Assembly (NCBI RefSeq): GCF_000262465.1
Contig: NZ_CM001489.1
Span: 1,621,234-1,685,233 of the forward strand
DNA length: 64,000 bases
Direction: 5' to 3'
DNA from: Frankia sp. QA3
GTDB taxonomy: Bacteria > Actinomycetota > Actinomycetes > Frankiales > Frankiaceae
Positions within the stretch are counted from its first letter, which is position 1, and every line of letters starts with the position of its first letter. The position numbers were made by a program, and so were the translations under genes. The notes below the pieces were generated by a model that was given only the letters and a program-made list of their open reading frames with translations, was not told the DNA's origin and ran no database searches. Below, in pieces: positions 25,584 to 34,277 of this stretch.

Positions 25584-25853
25584 GGCGTGCAAGAGGTTGG
25601 CTCCCTCGCCTCTGACGGCTCGTACACGATGGGGCGGAGCGCGAGGTGGCCCGGCCGGCGGTGGGCGGCGGCGGCGAACCGGAGGGTGGCGGCTGAACCG
25701 GAGGCGTGGTGAGCAATGGTTCGCCTGCCGGGTGCCGGCCGCGGGCGTCGATCGTCCGGAGCGTCCTGTGAACCGGGCGAAATGTATCGTGCGTCTGACG
25801 AACACGTCACGGCCGCACGGCGGTCGGCGCGCCAGGTCCGAGGGAGTGGTGAG

Positions 25854-26846
25854 GTGTCGGGGAACCCGGCGGGGCAGCACGACGAGGGGCAGATCACGGG
25901 CGGCGCCGACGGCGGCCCCGCGGATCCGGGCGGCCCCGCGAGTCCGGGCGGCCCCGCGAGTCCGGGCGGGGGCGCGGGTCGCTGCCGGGCGATCCTGTCG
26001 GTGCCGGCGACGGAGGAGAAGCGGATCCTGCGCGCCTTCGACCGGGGCGCCGACGAGCTCGTCTTCGATCTCGAGGACGCGGTGGCGCCGCAGCGCAAGG
26101 ACGACGCCCGCGCCCTGCTGGCCGGTGTGCTCGCCGATGTCCTCGCGGGGCCCCGGGCGGGCGGCGTCGGGGTGTCCGTGCGGGTGAACGCGATCGGGTC
26201 GCCGTGGTGCCATCTCGACATCGCGGCCTGCGTGGCGGCCGGCGACGGCCCGCTGTCACTGGTCATCCCCAAGGTGTCGGACGCGGGCGATCTCGCCTTC
26301 GTCGAACGGCTGCTCGACGGGATCATCGCGGCCACCGGGCGCACGGCCCCGGTCCGGGTGCAGGCGCTGATCGAGAACGCCGAGGGCCTGTCCCGGGTGG
26401 CGCAGATCGCGGCGTCCGGCGGTCGGCTGGAGGGCTTGATCCTCGGGTACGCCGACCTCGGCGCGTCGCTGGGGCGGGCCCCGAGCACACCGCCGCAGCG
26501 CTGGCTGTACGTCCAGGACCAGGTGCTCACCGCCGCGCGCGCCCACGGCCTGCGGACCATCGACGGGCCCTACCTCGGCACCGCGGACGACGCCGGGCTG
26601 CGCGAGGCCGCCGAGCATGCCCGCGAGCTGGGTTACGACGGCAAGTGGGTCATCCACCCGGCGCAGATCGGCACCGTGCGCGAGACGTTCACCGCCGGGG
26701 CCGAGGAAGTCGCCCGCGCCCGTGCGGTGCTCGCGGCGCTGGAGGAGGCGCATCGCCGCGGCGCCGGCGCAGTCGGCCTCGACGGCGAGATGATCGACGA
26801 GGCGTTGGCGGTCGCCGCCCGCCGCGTGCTCGCCCGCGCGCAGTAG
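25854..26846 (+). CDS. CitE-like CoA-ester lyase (HpcH/HpaI superfamily)
   Basis: The 330-residue protein has a TIM-barrel core beginning near residue 45: AILSVPATEEKRILRAFDRG, VFDLEDAVAPQRKDDAR (acidic metal ligand), VQALIENAEGLSRVAQIAAS (second ligand region) and LILGYADLGASLGR. The C-terminal GYDGKWVIHPAQIGTVRETF is typical of citrate-lyase-beta-like/malyl-CoA-lyase-like proteins. It cleaves or forms 3-hydroxyacyl-CoA esters, or acts as a malyl-CoA thioesterase-like enzyme. The first 40 residues are Gly/Pro repeats. GTG 25854 is chosen because of the GAGGGAGTGGTGAG upstream. Confidence 0.88.
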   Translation: MSGNPAGQHDEGQITGGADGGPADPGGPASPGGPASPGGGAGRCRAILSVPATEEKRILRAFDRGADELVFDLEDAVAPQRKDDARALLAGVLADVLAGPRAGGVGVSVRVNAIGSPWCHLDIAACVAAGDGPLSLVIPKVSDAGDLAFVERLLDGIIAATGRTAPVRVQALIENAEGLSRVAQIAASGGRLEGLILGYADLGASLGRAPSTPPQRWLYVQDQVLTAARAHGLRTIDGPYLGTADDAGLREAAEHARELGYDGKWVIHPAQIGTVRETFTAGAEEVARARAVLAALEEAHRRGAGAVGLDGEMIDEALAVAARRVLARAQ

Positions 26847-26897
26847 CCCCGCCGGCGCCCCGTCCCCGAGCCCGGCGCCGCCCCGCGTCGGCGTGCG

Positions 26898-28265
26898 TCA
26901 GGCGGCCGCGTGGCCGATCGGCCGGCCGTTGAGCAGGCCTCGCTCGATGACGGTGCCCAGCAGCGCGGCGGCCTCGTCGGGGGTCTTCGGCGGGGTCATG
27001 TTGACGGCGGTGTCCGGCAGCCGTTCGAGCAGGCAGAAGAACACGAGGCCGGCCACGTCGAGGTCGAGGGGGTAGGTCCGCTCCACCTGCTCGAGCAGGG
27101 CCGCGTAGTCGGCCCACATCTCGTGCCCCACCTGGCGGCGTACCACGTCCAGGCGGGGGTCCTGCGGTGCCGACTCGATCCAGGTCCGGGTGACCCCGAC
27201 GTAGCGCAGGTGGAACGCGACGAAGTCGGCAAGCCAGCCGCGCAGCCGGCCCAGGCCCTCCGGGTCGAGCGTGATGCCGCGGATCTCGACGCCGAGGCGG
27301 GTGCTGATCGCCGACGCCTCGGTGCTCAGCGCGAGCAGCAGGTCCAGCTTCTCGTCGAAGTACTTGTAGAAGGTGCCGCGGGCCAGGCCGGCCGTCGCGA
27401 CGATGTCGTCGACGAAGGAGAGGTGGTAGCCGCGCTCGGCGAAGCACTGGATGCCGGCGTCGAGGATCTGGCGGACGGTCGCCGACGCCCGCGGGCTCAA
27501 CGAGGCGAACCGCTCGGTCACCTCGGGTACCGGTGCGGGCGGGACCGTGGCCAGCGGGGGGCGGCGCACCGGGCGGGGCGCGTGGGCCGGCGCGGCGGCC
27601 TCGGCGCCGAGCTGCGCGAAGGCGCTGGCCGGGGTGCGCGGGAACAGGATGAGCTGGAGGACGACGGCGAGGTTGTCGACGAGCTTCTCGACGGGCTGCC
27701 CGTCACCGAAACCGCTGTGCCGGAAGTAGTTGAACCGGTTCACCAGGGTGGTGAGCGTCATCGCGGCGTCGACGGGATCGATGCCCTCGACCTGCGAGGA
27801 GACCAGGCGTTCGGCGATCCGGTCGTAGTACGACTCCAGAAATCTGCTGATCATCGGACGGACCGACGTCCGCGGCGAGTCGACGTTCGCCCACTGCACG
27901 AACATCGTCGCGTACTTGTCGTAGACCCAGGCCCATTCGCCGAGCCACCAGTGCAGGTTGTCGAAGCCGAGAGCCGTGGGCCCGAGCGGCCCGATCCGGC
28001 GCACGACCCGCATGAGGGCGCCGCCGCACTCGTTGAGCAGCTCGACGAAAATCGTCTCCTTGCTCTCGAAGTACTGGTACAGGGTGGCGCGCGACACGCC
28101 GGCCGCGGTGGCGATCTCGTCGACCGACGTTCCGTGGAAGCCCTGCGACTCGAACAGGTCCAGCGCCGCTGTGACGATGCGCGCACGAGTGCGGGTGCCG
28201 CGCGCGCCGACCACGGGGCTGGTCGGACCGTAGCTGGCCCGTCGGAGGATCTCGTTCTCGGACAT
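26898..28265 (-). CDS. Double TetR-domain regulator (Mce3R-like architecture)
   Basis: The 455-residue protein carries two complete TetR units. The first has TSVDEIATAAGVSRATLYQY at about residues 45-65 and a ligand domain to about 210. A Pro/Ala linker follows, then a second unit with LSFVDDIVATAGLARGTFYK near residue 285. Fused tandem TetR regulators are rare; Mce3R of Mycobacterium, which represses lipid-uptake and beta-oxidation genes, is the known example. A single polypeptide with two reading heads implies an asymmetric operator. TGTCAG motifs occur just upstream of its own start (28266-28280) and in promoters across the catabolic island. Confidence 0.9.
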   Translation of the reverse strand: MSENEILRRASYGPTSPVVGARGTRTRARIVTAALDLFESQGFHGTSVDEIATAAGVSRATLYQYFESKETIFVELLNECGGALMRVVRRIGPLGPTALGFDNLHWWLGEWAWVYDKYATMFVQWANVDSPRTSVRPMISRFLESYYDRIAERLVSSQVEGIDPVDAAMTLTTLVNRFNYFRHSGFGDGQPVEKLVDNLAVVLQLILFPRTPASAFAQLGAEAAAPAHAPRPVRRPPLATVPPAPVPEVTERFASLSPRASATVRQILDAGIQCFAERGYHLSFVDDIVATAGLARGTFYKYFDEKLDLLLALSTEASAISTRLGVEIRGITLDPEGLGRLRGWLADFVAFHLRYVGVTRTWIESAPQDPRLDVVRRQVGHEMWADYAALLEQVERTYPLDLDVAGLVFFCLLERLPDTAVNMTPPKTPDEAAALLGTVIERGLLNGRPIGHAAA

Positions 28266-28280
28266 CTATGTCAGAGTATG
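28266..28280 (-). promoter_or_regulatory. TGTCAG motif at the start of the double-TetR gene
   Basis: CTATGTCAGAGTATG abuts the ATG of the double-TetR gene; on the minus strand it reads CATACTCTGACATAG with TACTCT as a possible -10. The position suits autoregulation. No ribosome binding site is evident between it and the ATG. Confidence 0.4.
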
Positions 28281-28693
28281 CGATCCGCTCCGGTGTGGTA
28301 ACGGCACCTACCCGGCTGGGCGAGTCGGGGTCCGCGGCGACGCCGGGCCGGCGGAATGCCGGGTATCGAGAGCTGGCAGGGAACTTGGACGGATCTCGGC
28401 CGATCATCTCGATAGCGAAGTCTGTTCCGTTACAGGAATACATCGTGTCAGAAACATGAAATATGGCAGGGAGGTTTCGGCCCGTCGAGGCCCCGCTGCC
28501 CGGCCGCTGCCCGGCCACTGCCCGGCCACTGCCCGAAACGGGCATCCGGGCACGGCCCGGCGACCCGCCGGGTGCGGCCCCCGGCCGACCCGCCAGGTGC
28601 GGCGCGTGGGCGACGCGCCGGACGCGCCCCCGGGTGCGGTGGGGGTGACTCGCGCGGCCGTGCCGGCTCACCCCGCCCTGGCCTCGCAACGGC
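28281..28693. promoter_or_regulatory. Intergenic region with second TGTCAGAAAC site
   Basis: No gene is seen. At 28436-28455 the sequence GGAATACATCGTGTCAGAAA matches the 2205-2226 site in spacing (GG-N-ATAC-N4-TGTCAGAAAC). About 28490-28600 contains short CCGGCCACTGCC-like repeats. The site could serve the oxidoreductase at 28878 or the double-TetR gene. Confidence 0.4.
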
Positions 28694-28828
28694 GAGGATG
28701 TGGGCGGGGCGAGGATGTGGGCGGGGCGAGGATGTGGGCGGGGCGAGGACGCGGGCGGGGCGAGGATGTGGGCGGGGCGAGGACGCGGGCGGGGCGAGGA
28801 CGCGGACGGGGCGAGGACGCGGACGGGC
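28694..28828. repeat. 17-base minisatellite, eight units
   Basis: Eight head-to-tail copies of a unit close to GAGGATGTGGGCGGGGC end about 50 bases before the oxidoreductase start. Units vary at GATGT/GACGC and GGGC/GGAC; the last copy is 16 bases. The period is not a multiple of three, so it is not a coding repeat. It should vary in copy number between strains. Confidence 0.9.
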
Positions 28829-28877
28829 GAGATGGGGGCGAGACAAGAATGCAGGCATGGACAACGAGGATGCTCGC

Positions 28878-29783
28878 ATGAAGGCGATGAGTTTCGACGA
28901 GACCGGCGGTCCGGAGGTCCTCCACCTGGTCGACGTGCCGCAGCCGCACGCCGGGCCGGGGCAGATCCGGATCGCGGTCCGGGCGGCCGGCGTGAACCCG
29001 GTCGACTGGAAGATCCGCAACGGCTCGACCCTGCGCACCCTGCCCGTGCCGCTGCCCCACATCCCGGGCATGGAGGCCGCGGGCGTGGTCGACGAGGTCG
29101 GCGCCGACGTGGAGGGGGTCGCGGTCGGCGACGAGGTGTTCGGCGCGGCGCAGAACGCCTCCGCCGAGTACGCGGTGCTCGACGAGTGGGCGCCCAAGCC
29201 ACCGGAGCTGACCTGGGCGCAGGCCGGGGGCCTGGCGATGGTGGTCGAGACGGCCGCCCGCGGACTGGACCTGCTCGGCCTCTCGGCCGGGCAGACACTG
29301 CTCGTCAACGGTGCGGCCGGCGGCGTCGGGCTCGCCGCCGTCCAGCTCGCGCAGGCACGCGGGGCGCGGGTGATCGGCACCGCCAGCCGCGACAACCAGG
29401 AGTACCTGCGCTCGCTCGGTGCGGCGGCGACGGACTACGGCCCGGGTCTCGTCGAGCGGGTCGGCCCGCTGGCCCCGGACGGTGTCGACGCCGCCCTCGC
29501 GGTGTCGGGCGAGGGTGCGATCCCGGACCTGATCGCGCTCACCGGCAGCCCGGACCGCGTCGTGTCCATCGGCGACGTCACCGCGGCGAACCACGGCGTC
29601 ACGTTCACCACCGGCGCGGAGGGACGGGCCTTCTACTCCCTGCGGGAGGCGGCGAAGCTCGCGGCCGCGGGCCGGCTCACGATGCCGGTCGCCCGGGCCC
29701 TGCCGCTCGCCGAGCTCGGCGAGGCGCATCGGATCAGCGAGGCGGGCCACGTGCGCGGAAAGCTCGTCGTCGTCCTCGACTGA
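28878..29783 (+). CDS. Zinc-free MDR oxidoreductase (quinone-reductase type)
   Basis: The 301-residue medium-chain dehydrogenase/reductase has an N-terminal GroES-like domain (VRAAGVNPVDWKIRNG, HIPGMEAAGVVDEVGADVEG) and a Rossmann domain with VNGAAGGVGLAAVQLAQARG. No structural or catalytic zinc cysteines are seen, matching the NADPH:quinone reductase/enoyl reductase branch. ATG 28878 has CGAGGA 8 bases upstream; an alternative in-frame ATG at 28857 is less well placed. Role: NADPH-dependent reduction of an activated double bond or quinone; the substrate is unknown. Confidence 0.88.
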   Translation: MKAMSFDETGGPEVLHLVDVPQPHAGPGQIRIAVRAAGVNPVDWKIRNGSTLRTLPVPLPHIPGMEAAGVVDEVGADVEGVAVGDEVFGAAQNASAEYAVLDEWAPKPPELTWAQAGGLAMVVETAARGLDLLGLSAGQTLLVNGAAGGVGLAAVQLAQARGARVIGTASRDNQEYLRSLGAAATDYGPGLVERVGPLAPDGVDAALAVSGEGAIPDLIALTGSPDRVVSIGDVTAANHGVTFTTGAEGRAFYSLREAAKLAAAGRLTMPVARALPLAELGEAHRISEAGHVRGKLVVVLD

Positions 29784-29785
29784 CA

Positions 29786-29894
29786 CCGGTCCGAGAAGCT
29801 CCACCGGTCCGAGAAGCTCCGACGGATCCCGCCCCGGGTGGGGTCGGTCAGCGCCGGATGGGTCGGCGGTAGGGTCGGAAACGGAGGATCCTCC
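29786..29894. repeat. 18-base direct repeat and GGAGGATCCTCC palindrome
   Basis: ACCGGTCCGAGAAGCTCC occurs twice in tandem just after the oxidoreductase stop. At 29883-29894 a perfect 12-base palindrome, GGAGGATCCTCC, precedes the luciferase-like gene by about 70 bases and is an operator candidate. Both are visible directly; function is not known. Confidence 0.5.
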
Positions 29895-29962
29895 ACTACT
29901 CTTCCGCCCCACCGGCGCGCCGCACGCGCCGCAACCGGTCCCACCCGACGAGAAGGACGGCC

Positions 29963-30835
29963 ATGAAAATCGGGCTGCACGTCTCCGACTTCACCTGGTC
30001 CGGCGGGCCGCAGACCATCGCGCAGGACCTCACGCGCGTGGCGGCCGCCGCCGAGGACGCGGGCTTCGCGAAGCTCAGCGTCATGGACCACGTCTGGCAG
30101 ATCGGCCAGATCGGCCCGCCCGAGCACGACATGCTCGAGGCGTACACGACGCTCGGCTACCTGGCCGCGCGCACGACCCGCATCGAGCTGCTGGCCTGGG
30201 TGACCGCGGTCGTCTACCGGGAGCCGGGCCTGCTCGCGAAGCTCGTGACCACGCTCGACGTGTTGTCCGAGGGCCGGGCCTGGCTCGGCATCGGCGCCGC
30301 CTGGAACGAGCCGGAGGCGCGCGGTCTCGGCCTGTCCTTCCCCCCGACGGCCGAGCGGTTCGAGCGCCTCGAGGAGGCGCTGGAGATCTGCCTGCAGATG
30401 TGGAGCGACAAGGACGCCCCCTACAGCGGCCGGCACTACCAGCTGGAGCGCACCCTCAACGTGCCGGCGCCGCTGCGCCGGCCGCACCCGCCGATCCTCA
30501 TCGGCGGCAGCGGCGAGAAGAAGACCCTGCGCCTGGTCGCGCGCTACGCGCAGGCCTGCAACCTGTTCGCCGGCCCGGACATCGCGCACAAGCTCGATGT
30601 GCTGCGCGCGCACTGCGAGGACGTCGGGCGGGACTACGACGAGATCGAGAAGACGGTGATCGGCCCGCTCGACCCCGGGCCCGGCGGCGAGAAGATCGAC
30701 GCCCTGCTCGGCCAGATTCAGCGGCTGGCGGGGCTCGGCGTCACCCACTACCACGGGTCGGTGCCGGACGTGGACACGCTGCGCCCGCTCGAGCTGCTCG
30801 GCGAGCGCGTCATCCCGGTGGCCGCCGGGTTCTGA
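29963..30835 (+). CDS. F420-dependent luciferase-like oxidoreductase
   Basis: The 290-residue LLM-class protein has MKIGLHVSDFTWSGGP, AEDAGFAKLSVMDHVWQIGQ, TTRIELLAWVTAVVYREPGL, LDVLSEGRAWLGIGAAWNEP and PPILIGGSGEKKTLRLVARY. The last segment (IGGSGEKKTLRL) is typical of actinobacterial TIGR03560-type F420-dependent enzymes. AGAAGGACGGCC precedes the ATG. It is distinct from the 22159 and 36906 paralogues, which are longer. Likely an F420H2-dependent reductase or dehydrogenase; the substrate is unknown. Confidence 0.9.
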   Translation: MKIGLHVSDFTWSGGPQTIAQDLTRVAAAAEDAGFAKLSVMDHVWQIGQIGPPEHDMLEAYTTLGYLAARTTRIELLAWVTAVVYREPGLLAKLVTTLDVLSEGRAWLGIGAAWNEPEARGLGLSFPPTAERFERLEEALEICLQMWSDKDAPYSGRHYQLERTLNVPAPLRRPHPPILIGGSGEKKTLRLVARYAQACNLFAGPDIAHKLDVLRAHCEDVGRDYDEIEKTVIGPLDPGPGGEKIDALLGQIQRLAGLGVTHYHGSVPDVDTLRPLELLGERVIPVAAGF

Positions 30836-30864
30836 GCCCACCCGGGTTCTGAGCCCACCCGGGT

Positions 30865-31818
30865 TCAGGCATCGAGGCGGGCGCGGGCGTCGTCGAGCGC
30901 TGCCCGGGCGCCCGCCCACGTCTGGCCGATGATGTCGGCGACCGCCTCGACTCGCCCGATCCGGCCGGCCACCTGTCCCGTGTTCGCCATACTGGCGGCC
31001 AGGTCGCCGGTGAAGTAGAGCGTCGGGATGCCGTCGAGGCCCACGTCGGAGCGGCCCGCGACCAGCGCCCGCTCGGCGGTGGGGGTGCGCAGCACCCGCA
31101 TGGTCGGCAGTCCCCGCACCGACAGCATCACGGTGGCGGTCTCGTCCGCGCCGACTACGGCGTTCTTGAGGTTGTCGTGGATCGGCGACTCCGCGGACGC
31201 CAGCATCCGCGTGCCCATCTGCACGCCCTGGGCGCCGAGGACGAGGGCCGCGGCCATCGACGGCCCGTCGCAGATCCCGCCGGCGGCGATGATCGGCAGG
31301 CGGACCCGGGAGGCGACCAGGGGCAGCAGGACGAGGGTGGACGCGGCCTGCGGGTTCTTGAACCCGCCGCCCTCGACTCCCTCGACGATCAGGCCGTCGA
31401 CACCCGAGTCCGCGGCCTTGAGCGCGTTGCGCAGGCTGCCGACGACGTGGAACACGGTCATCCCGGCGTCCTGCAGCCGCGCGGTCATGACCCCGGGGTC
31501 ACCGGCGGAGGTGATCACGGTGCGGATGCCGGCGTCGGCGAGCACGTCGACGGTGGACGGGTCGTTGCGGGCGGCCAGCGCGATGTTCGCCGCTACCGGC
31601 GCGTCGGTGAGGTCGCGCACCCGCTTGAGGTCCTCACGGCCCTGGGCCGAGGTCGTCTCGATGACGCCGAGCGCGCCGGCGCTCGACACGGCGGCGGCGA
31701 GCTGGGCGCCGGCGATGTAGGTCATCGGCGCCTGGACGATGGGAATCCGCACGCCGAGCAGCGCGGCGAGACCCGCGGGGGAGCGGGTCGGGGCGGGCGG
31801 GTCTGCGTCGACGGGCAT
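30865..31818 (-). CDS. Nitronate monooxygenase-like (2-nitropropane dioxygenase family) flavoprotein
   Basis: The 317-residue TIM-barrel FMN protein has IPIVQAPMTYIAGAQLAAAV, VIETTSAQGREDLKRVRDLT and the phosphate-binding segment LPIIAAGGICDGPSMAAALV followed by LGAQGVQMGTRMLASAES. In catabolic islands such proteins include enoyl-CoA reductases and dioxygenase-like enzymes as well as nitronate monooxygenases, so the nitronate substrate is not assured. ATG 31818 has AGGAGT upstream; a longer frame to 31974 lacks this. The gene converges on the 29963 gene through a short CCCGGGTTC direct repeat containing both stops. Confidence 0.88.
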   Translation of the reverse strand: MPVDADPPAPTRSPAGLAALLGVRIPIVQAPMTYIAGAQLAAAVSSAGALGVIETTSAQGREDLKRVRDLTDAPVAANIALAARNDPSTVDVLADAGIRTVITSAGDPGVMTARLQDAGMTVFHVVGSLRNALKAADSGVDGLIVEGVEGGGFKNPQAASTLVLLPLVASRVRLPIIAAGGICDGPSMAAALVLGAQGVQMGTRMLASAESPIHDNLKNAVVGADETATVMLSVRGLPTMRVLRTPTAERALVAGRSDVGLDGIPTLYFTGDLAASMANTGQVAGRIGRVEAVADIIGQTWAGARAALDDARARLDA

Positions 31819-31966
31819 GGGGCGACTCCTGGGGCGCAGGGCTGCCAAAGTGGGCGGGACCAGAAACAGTCGAATATTAGGCATGAATGTGACCAGGCTC
31901 GAGCGGTCGGCTAGCCGGGTGGCCGGGGGTGGTGGACGCGGCGCGATCCGGGGTACTGATCGAGGC

Positions 31967-32218
31967 ATGTTCAAGTGGTTGCAGCGAGCGGCGTCCGGCC
32001 GGGGCCGCGGCCGGGCGGCGGACAGCTCGGCGTGGAATCCGACCGGCTGGTGGTGGTGCCTCGATCACGGGCGGGCGGAGAACCCGCCGGACGCGCCGGG
32101 ACACCGCCGCCTCGGTCCCTACGACACCGCCGAGCAGGCGGCGCACTGGCGGCAGCGGTTGGACGACCGCAACGAGGAATGGGACGAGTCCGACCGCCGC
32201 TGGGCCGCCGGCCGCTGA
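31967..32218 (+). CDS. Small conserved actinobacterial protein, function unknown
   Basis: The 83-residue protein has a basic Arg/Gly N-terminus, then WWWCLDHGRAENPPDAPGHR, LGPYDTAEQAAHWRQRLDD and RNEEWDESDRRW. The pattern 'W-x-C-L-x-H-G ... LGPY-(S/T)-x-x-A ... RN-x-x-W-x-x-x-D-x-x-W' is common in small actinobacterial proteins of unknown function. Its start has GAGGC upstream. The Cys and His could bind metal, but this is only a guess. It is the last gene before a 19-base repeat array. Confidence 0.75.
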   Translation: MFKWLQRAASGRGRGRAADSSAWNPTGWWWCLDHGRAENPPDAPGHRRLGPYDTAEQAAHWRQRLDDRNEEWDESDRRWAAGR

Positions 32219-32228
32219 CCCGGCTCGC

Positions 32229-32322
32229 CCACCGTGTCAGGCCGGACCCACCGTGTCAGGCCGGACCCACCGTGTCAGGCCGGACCCACCGTGTCAGGCC
32301 GGACCCACCGTGTCAGGCCGGG
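32229..32322. repeat. 19-base tandem repeat, five copies
   Basis: Five head-to-tail copies of CCACCGTGTCAGGCCGGAC lie between the small gene and the NAD kinase gene; only the last is altered at its end. Each copy contains TCA, a stop codon on the minus strand, and the NAD kinase stop (32313-32315) is the one in the fifth copy. Copies are almost identical, suggesting recent expansion. Confidence 0.9.
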
Positions 32323-33188
32323 CCGGGCCGTGGGCCGTCGACCTCGGCGGAGCTGGCGAGGCGCAGCTTGCGGGCGGCCCGCTCGTAGAAGGTCGTCCGG
32401 CCGAGGCGGACGACCCCCGCCGCGCCGGGCCGCGGGTGCAGCTCGACCGTCGCGCCGGCCTCCAGATAGTCGTGCACCCGGCCGTCGACCTCGACGGCGA
32501 GGCGGGCGCTGCCGGGCAGCACGTCGAGGGCGAGGGCGTCCCGCACGGACAGCACCACCCCCCGGTTGAACGCCGAATGCGGCGCGGCCGGGGTGACCAG
32601 CAACGCCTCCACGGACGGGCTGACGATCGGCCCGCCTGCCGAGAAGCTGTACGCCGTCGAGCCCGCCGGGGTCGACACCACGACGGCATCCGCGGCATAG
32701 CGGACGAACGGCCGGCCGTCGACCCGCAGCGCCACCGCCGCGCTGCCGCCGTGTCCAGGCACCCGCACGACGGCGACGTCGTTGAAGGCGCTCACGGTCA
32801 CCGCGCCGATCCGCGCGTCGACGGCGAGGCGCGGCTCCACCGTGTACTGGTGGCGGTCGATCGCCGACAGCGCCGCCGCCAGCTCCGGCACGTCGACCTC
32901 GGCGAGGAAGCCCAGCCGGCCCAGGTTCACCCCGAGCACGGGGGCCGCCCAGCCGTCGGCGAGCCGCATCGCGCGCAGCATCGTCCCGTCCCCGCCGAGA
33001 CTGACCAGCAGGTCGCTACGCTCGGCCAGCTCCTGGGCGGGCACGGCCACCGCGGCGCACCGCAGCCGCTCGATCTCGCCGCCGATGCCGAGCACGGTCA
33101 CGTCCCGCTCGGCGGCCCAGTCGAGGACCGCCCCGACGGCCTCGGCCGAGTCCCGCCGCGGATGCAGCACCATCCCTACCGCCCGCAC
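32313..33188 (-). CDS. nadK: NAD kinase
   Basis: The 291-residue enzyme phosphorylates NAD to NADP. All family motifs are visible: VSLGGDGTMLRAM (GGDGT), LGVNLGRLGFLAEVD and VVSTPAGSTAYSFSAGGPI. GTG 33188 (GGGAGG upstream, then VRAVGMVLHPRRD) is chosen because NAD kinases begin at this strand; the upstream in-frame extension is Gly/Thr repeats. The last residues and stop are provided by the 19-base repeat array. NADP supply would suit the many SDR, MDR and F420 enzymes nearby, but this is a housekeeping gene. Confidence 0.95.
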   Translation of the reverse strand: MRAVGMVLHPRRDSAEAVGAVLDWAAERDVTVLGIGGEIERLRCAAVAVPAQELAERSDLLVSLGGDGTMLRAMRLADGWAAPVLGVNLGRLGFLAEVDVPELAAALSAIDRHQYTVEPRLAVDARIGAVTVSAFNDVAVVRVPGHGGSAAVALRVDGRPFVRYAADAVVVSTPAGSTAYSFSAGGPIVSPSVEALLVTPAAPHSAFNRGVVLSVRDALALDVLPGSARLAVEVDGRVHDYLEAGATVELHPRPGAAGVVRLGRTTFYERAARKLRLASSAEVDGPRPGPA

Positions 33189-33368
33189 GACCCTCCCACC
33201 CCCTGCCCCACGACGCCGTCCGGGCCGCCGTCCGCCCGGACCCTCCCGCCCGGCTGTGTCCGTGCCGGTTGTATCTGTGCCGGTTGTGCCGTGCCGGCCG
33301 GTTCCCCCCCAGCCGATTGTGCCCATCCGGGCCGACCACCGGGCTCGGCGTCGACCGGGTGTGGGTCG

Positions 33369-33923
33369 TCAGCGGGCCGTGGGCTCGCCCCCGGGCAGCC
33401 AGGGGCGGGGCTCGGCGGGGTCGGCGGGGTGCTCGTCCACCGGGGTCAGCCCGAACCAGCCGACGTCGTGCCAGGCGCCGAGCTTGTACCCCGAGTTGGG
33501 GTACACCCCGACCGGCCGGAACCCCACGGCGGTGTGCAGTGCGACGCTCGCCGCGTTCGGAAGCGTGATGGCGGCGTACAGGTTGAGGTAGCCCAGCGCC
33601 CGCACCTCGGCGATCAGCCGGTCGTACAGCCGCCGGCCGAGACCTTGCCGGTGGTGCGCGGCGGCGAGATAGATCGACGTGTCCACCGACCAGCGGTAGG
33701 AGGCGCGCGGATGGTGGGCGCTCGCGTAGGCGTAGCCGGCGATCCCCCCGCCGGTCTCGGCGACCAGCCACGGCCGGAGTGGGGAGGTGAGCATCCGCGT
33801 GTGGAAGTCCTCGACCGTCGGGACCTCCTCCTCGAAGGTCGCCGCCGACCCGGCGACGAACGGCGCGTAGACCGCCCGGATGCCGGCGGCATCGGATGGT
33901 CGGGCTGCCCTGATGGTTACCAT
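33369..33923 (-). CDS. GNAT N-acetyltransferase, phosphinothricin-acetyltransferase-like
   Basis: The 184-residue GNAT protein has VTIRAARPSDAAGIRAVYAP, an EEEVPT segment, AYASAHHPRASYRWSVDTSI, the acetyl-CoA loop HHRQGLGRRLYDRLIAE and LHTAVGFRPVGVY. The YASAHHPRASYRWSVDTSIY block and the Q-G-x-G-R/K loop are hallmarks of the PAT/Bar subfamily, which acetylates phosphinothricin, methionine sulfoximine or related amino groups. Many such chromosomal proteins act on other amines, so a resistance role is not assured. Confidence 0.88.
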   Translation of the reverse strand: MVTIRAARPSDAAGIRAVYAPFVAGSAATFEEEVPTVEDFHTRMLTSPLRPWLVAETGGGIAGYAYASAHHPRASYRWSVDTSIYLAAAHHRQGLGRRLYDRLIAEVRALGYLNLYAAITLPNAASVALHTAVGFRPVGVYPNSGYKLGAWHDVGWFGLTPVDEHPADPAEPRPWLPGGEPTAR

Positions 33924-34096
33924 GTCCCCGGATCATCCCCCGCGTCGGCGTCCGGCGGCGCCGGTCACGAGGTCGTAACGGAGCCGCTGACCTGACCGAG
34001 GCGCCGCCGCTACCGTGCGAGGACGTCCGGAGTCCAGGCTGGCCGCTGGTTCGTGGCTCGAGGTTCTGGCCGCCCCAGACTGCCGGCGTCCTTGCG

Positions 34097-34205
34097 TGAT
34101 CGGTCTGGTACGGAATCGTGCCGAGGGCTGGACACGGTTCGCGCCCGAAATGCCGTGCTCATCCCTCGGCGTGATCTGACCGCTGTGTGGCCGCGACGGC
34201 CGGGC
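34097..34205. repeat. Dispersed palindromic repeat, copy B
   Basis: The second copy of the element at 24075-24178, in opposite orientation. It keeps the outer arms GCCGAGGG and CCCTCGGC and the flanks (GTACGGAATCG and GATCTGACCGCTG), but the inner stem is degraded (ACACGG ... CCGTGC). It lies in the gene-free 33924-34277 interval. Identity to copy A is roughly two thirds or better by eye over about 105 bases. Confidence 0.65.
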
Positions 34206-34277
34206 GTCTTTCCGTACCCGATTAAGCGCAGGGAGATGCCGGAGGTCGATGGCCGTCGCGAGCCGGGACAATTGTCA

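Noticed and set aside
28694..28828. CRISPR array
   Set aside because: The 17-base units are directly contiguous with no spacers; the same applies to the other tandem repeats in the window.
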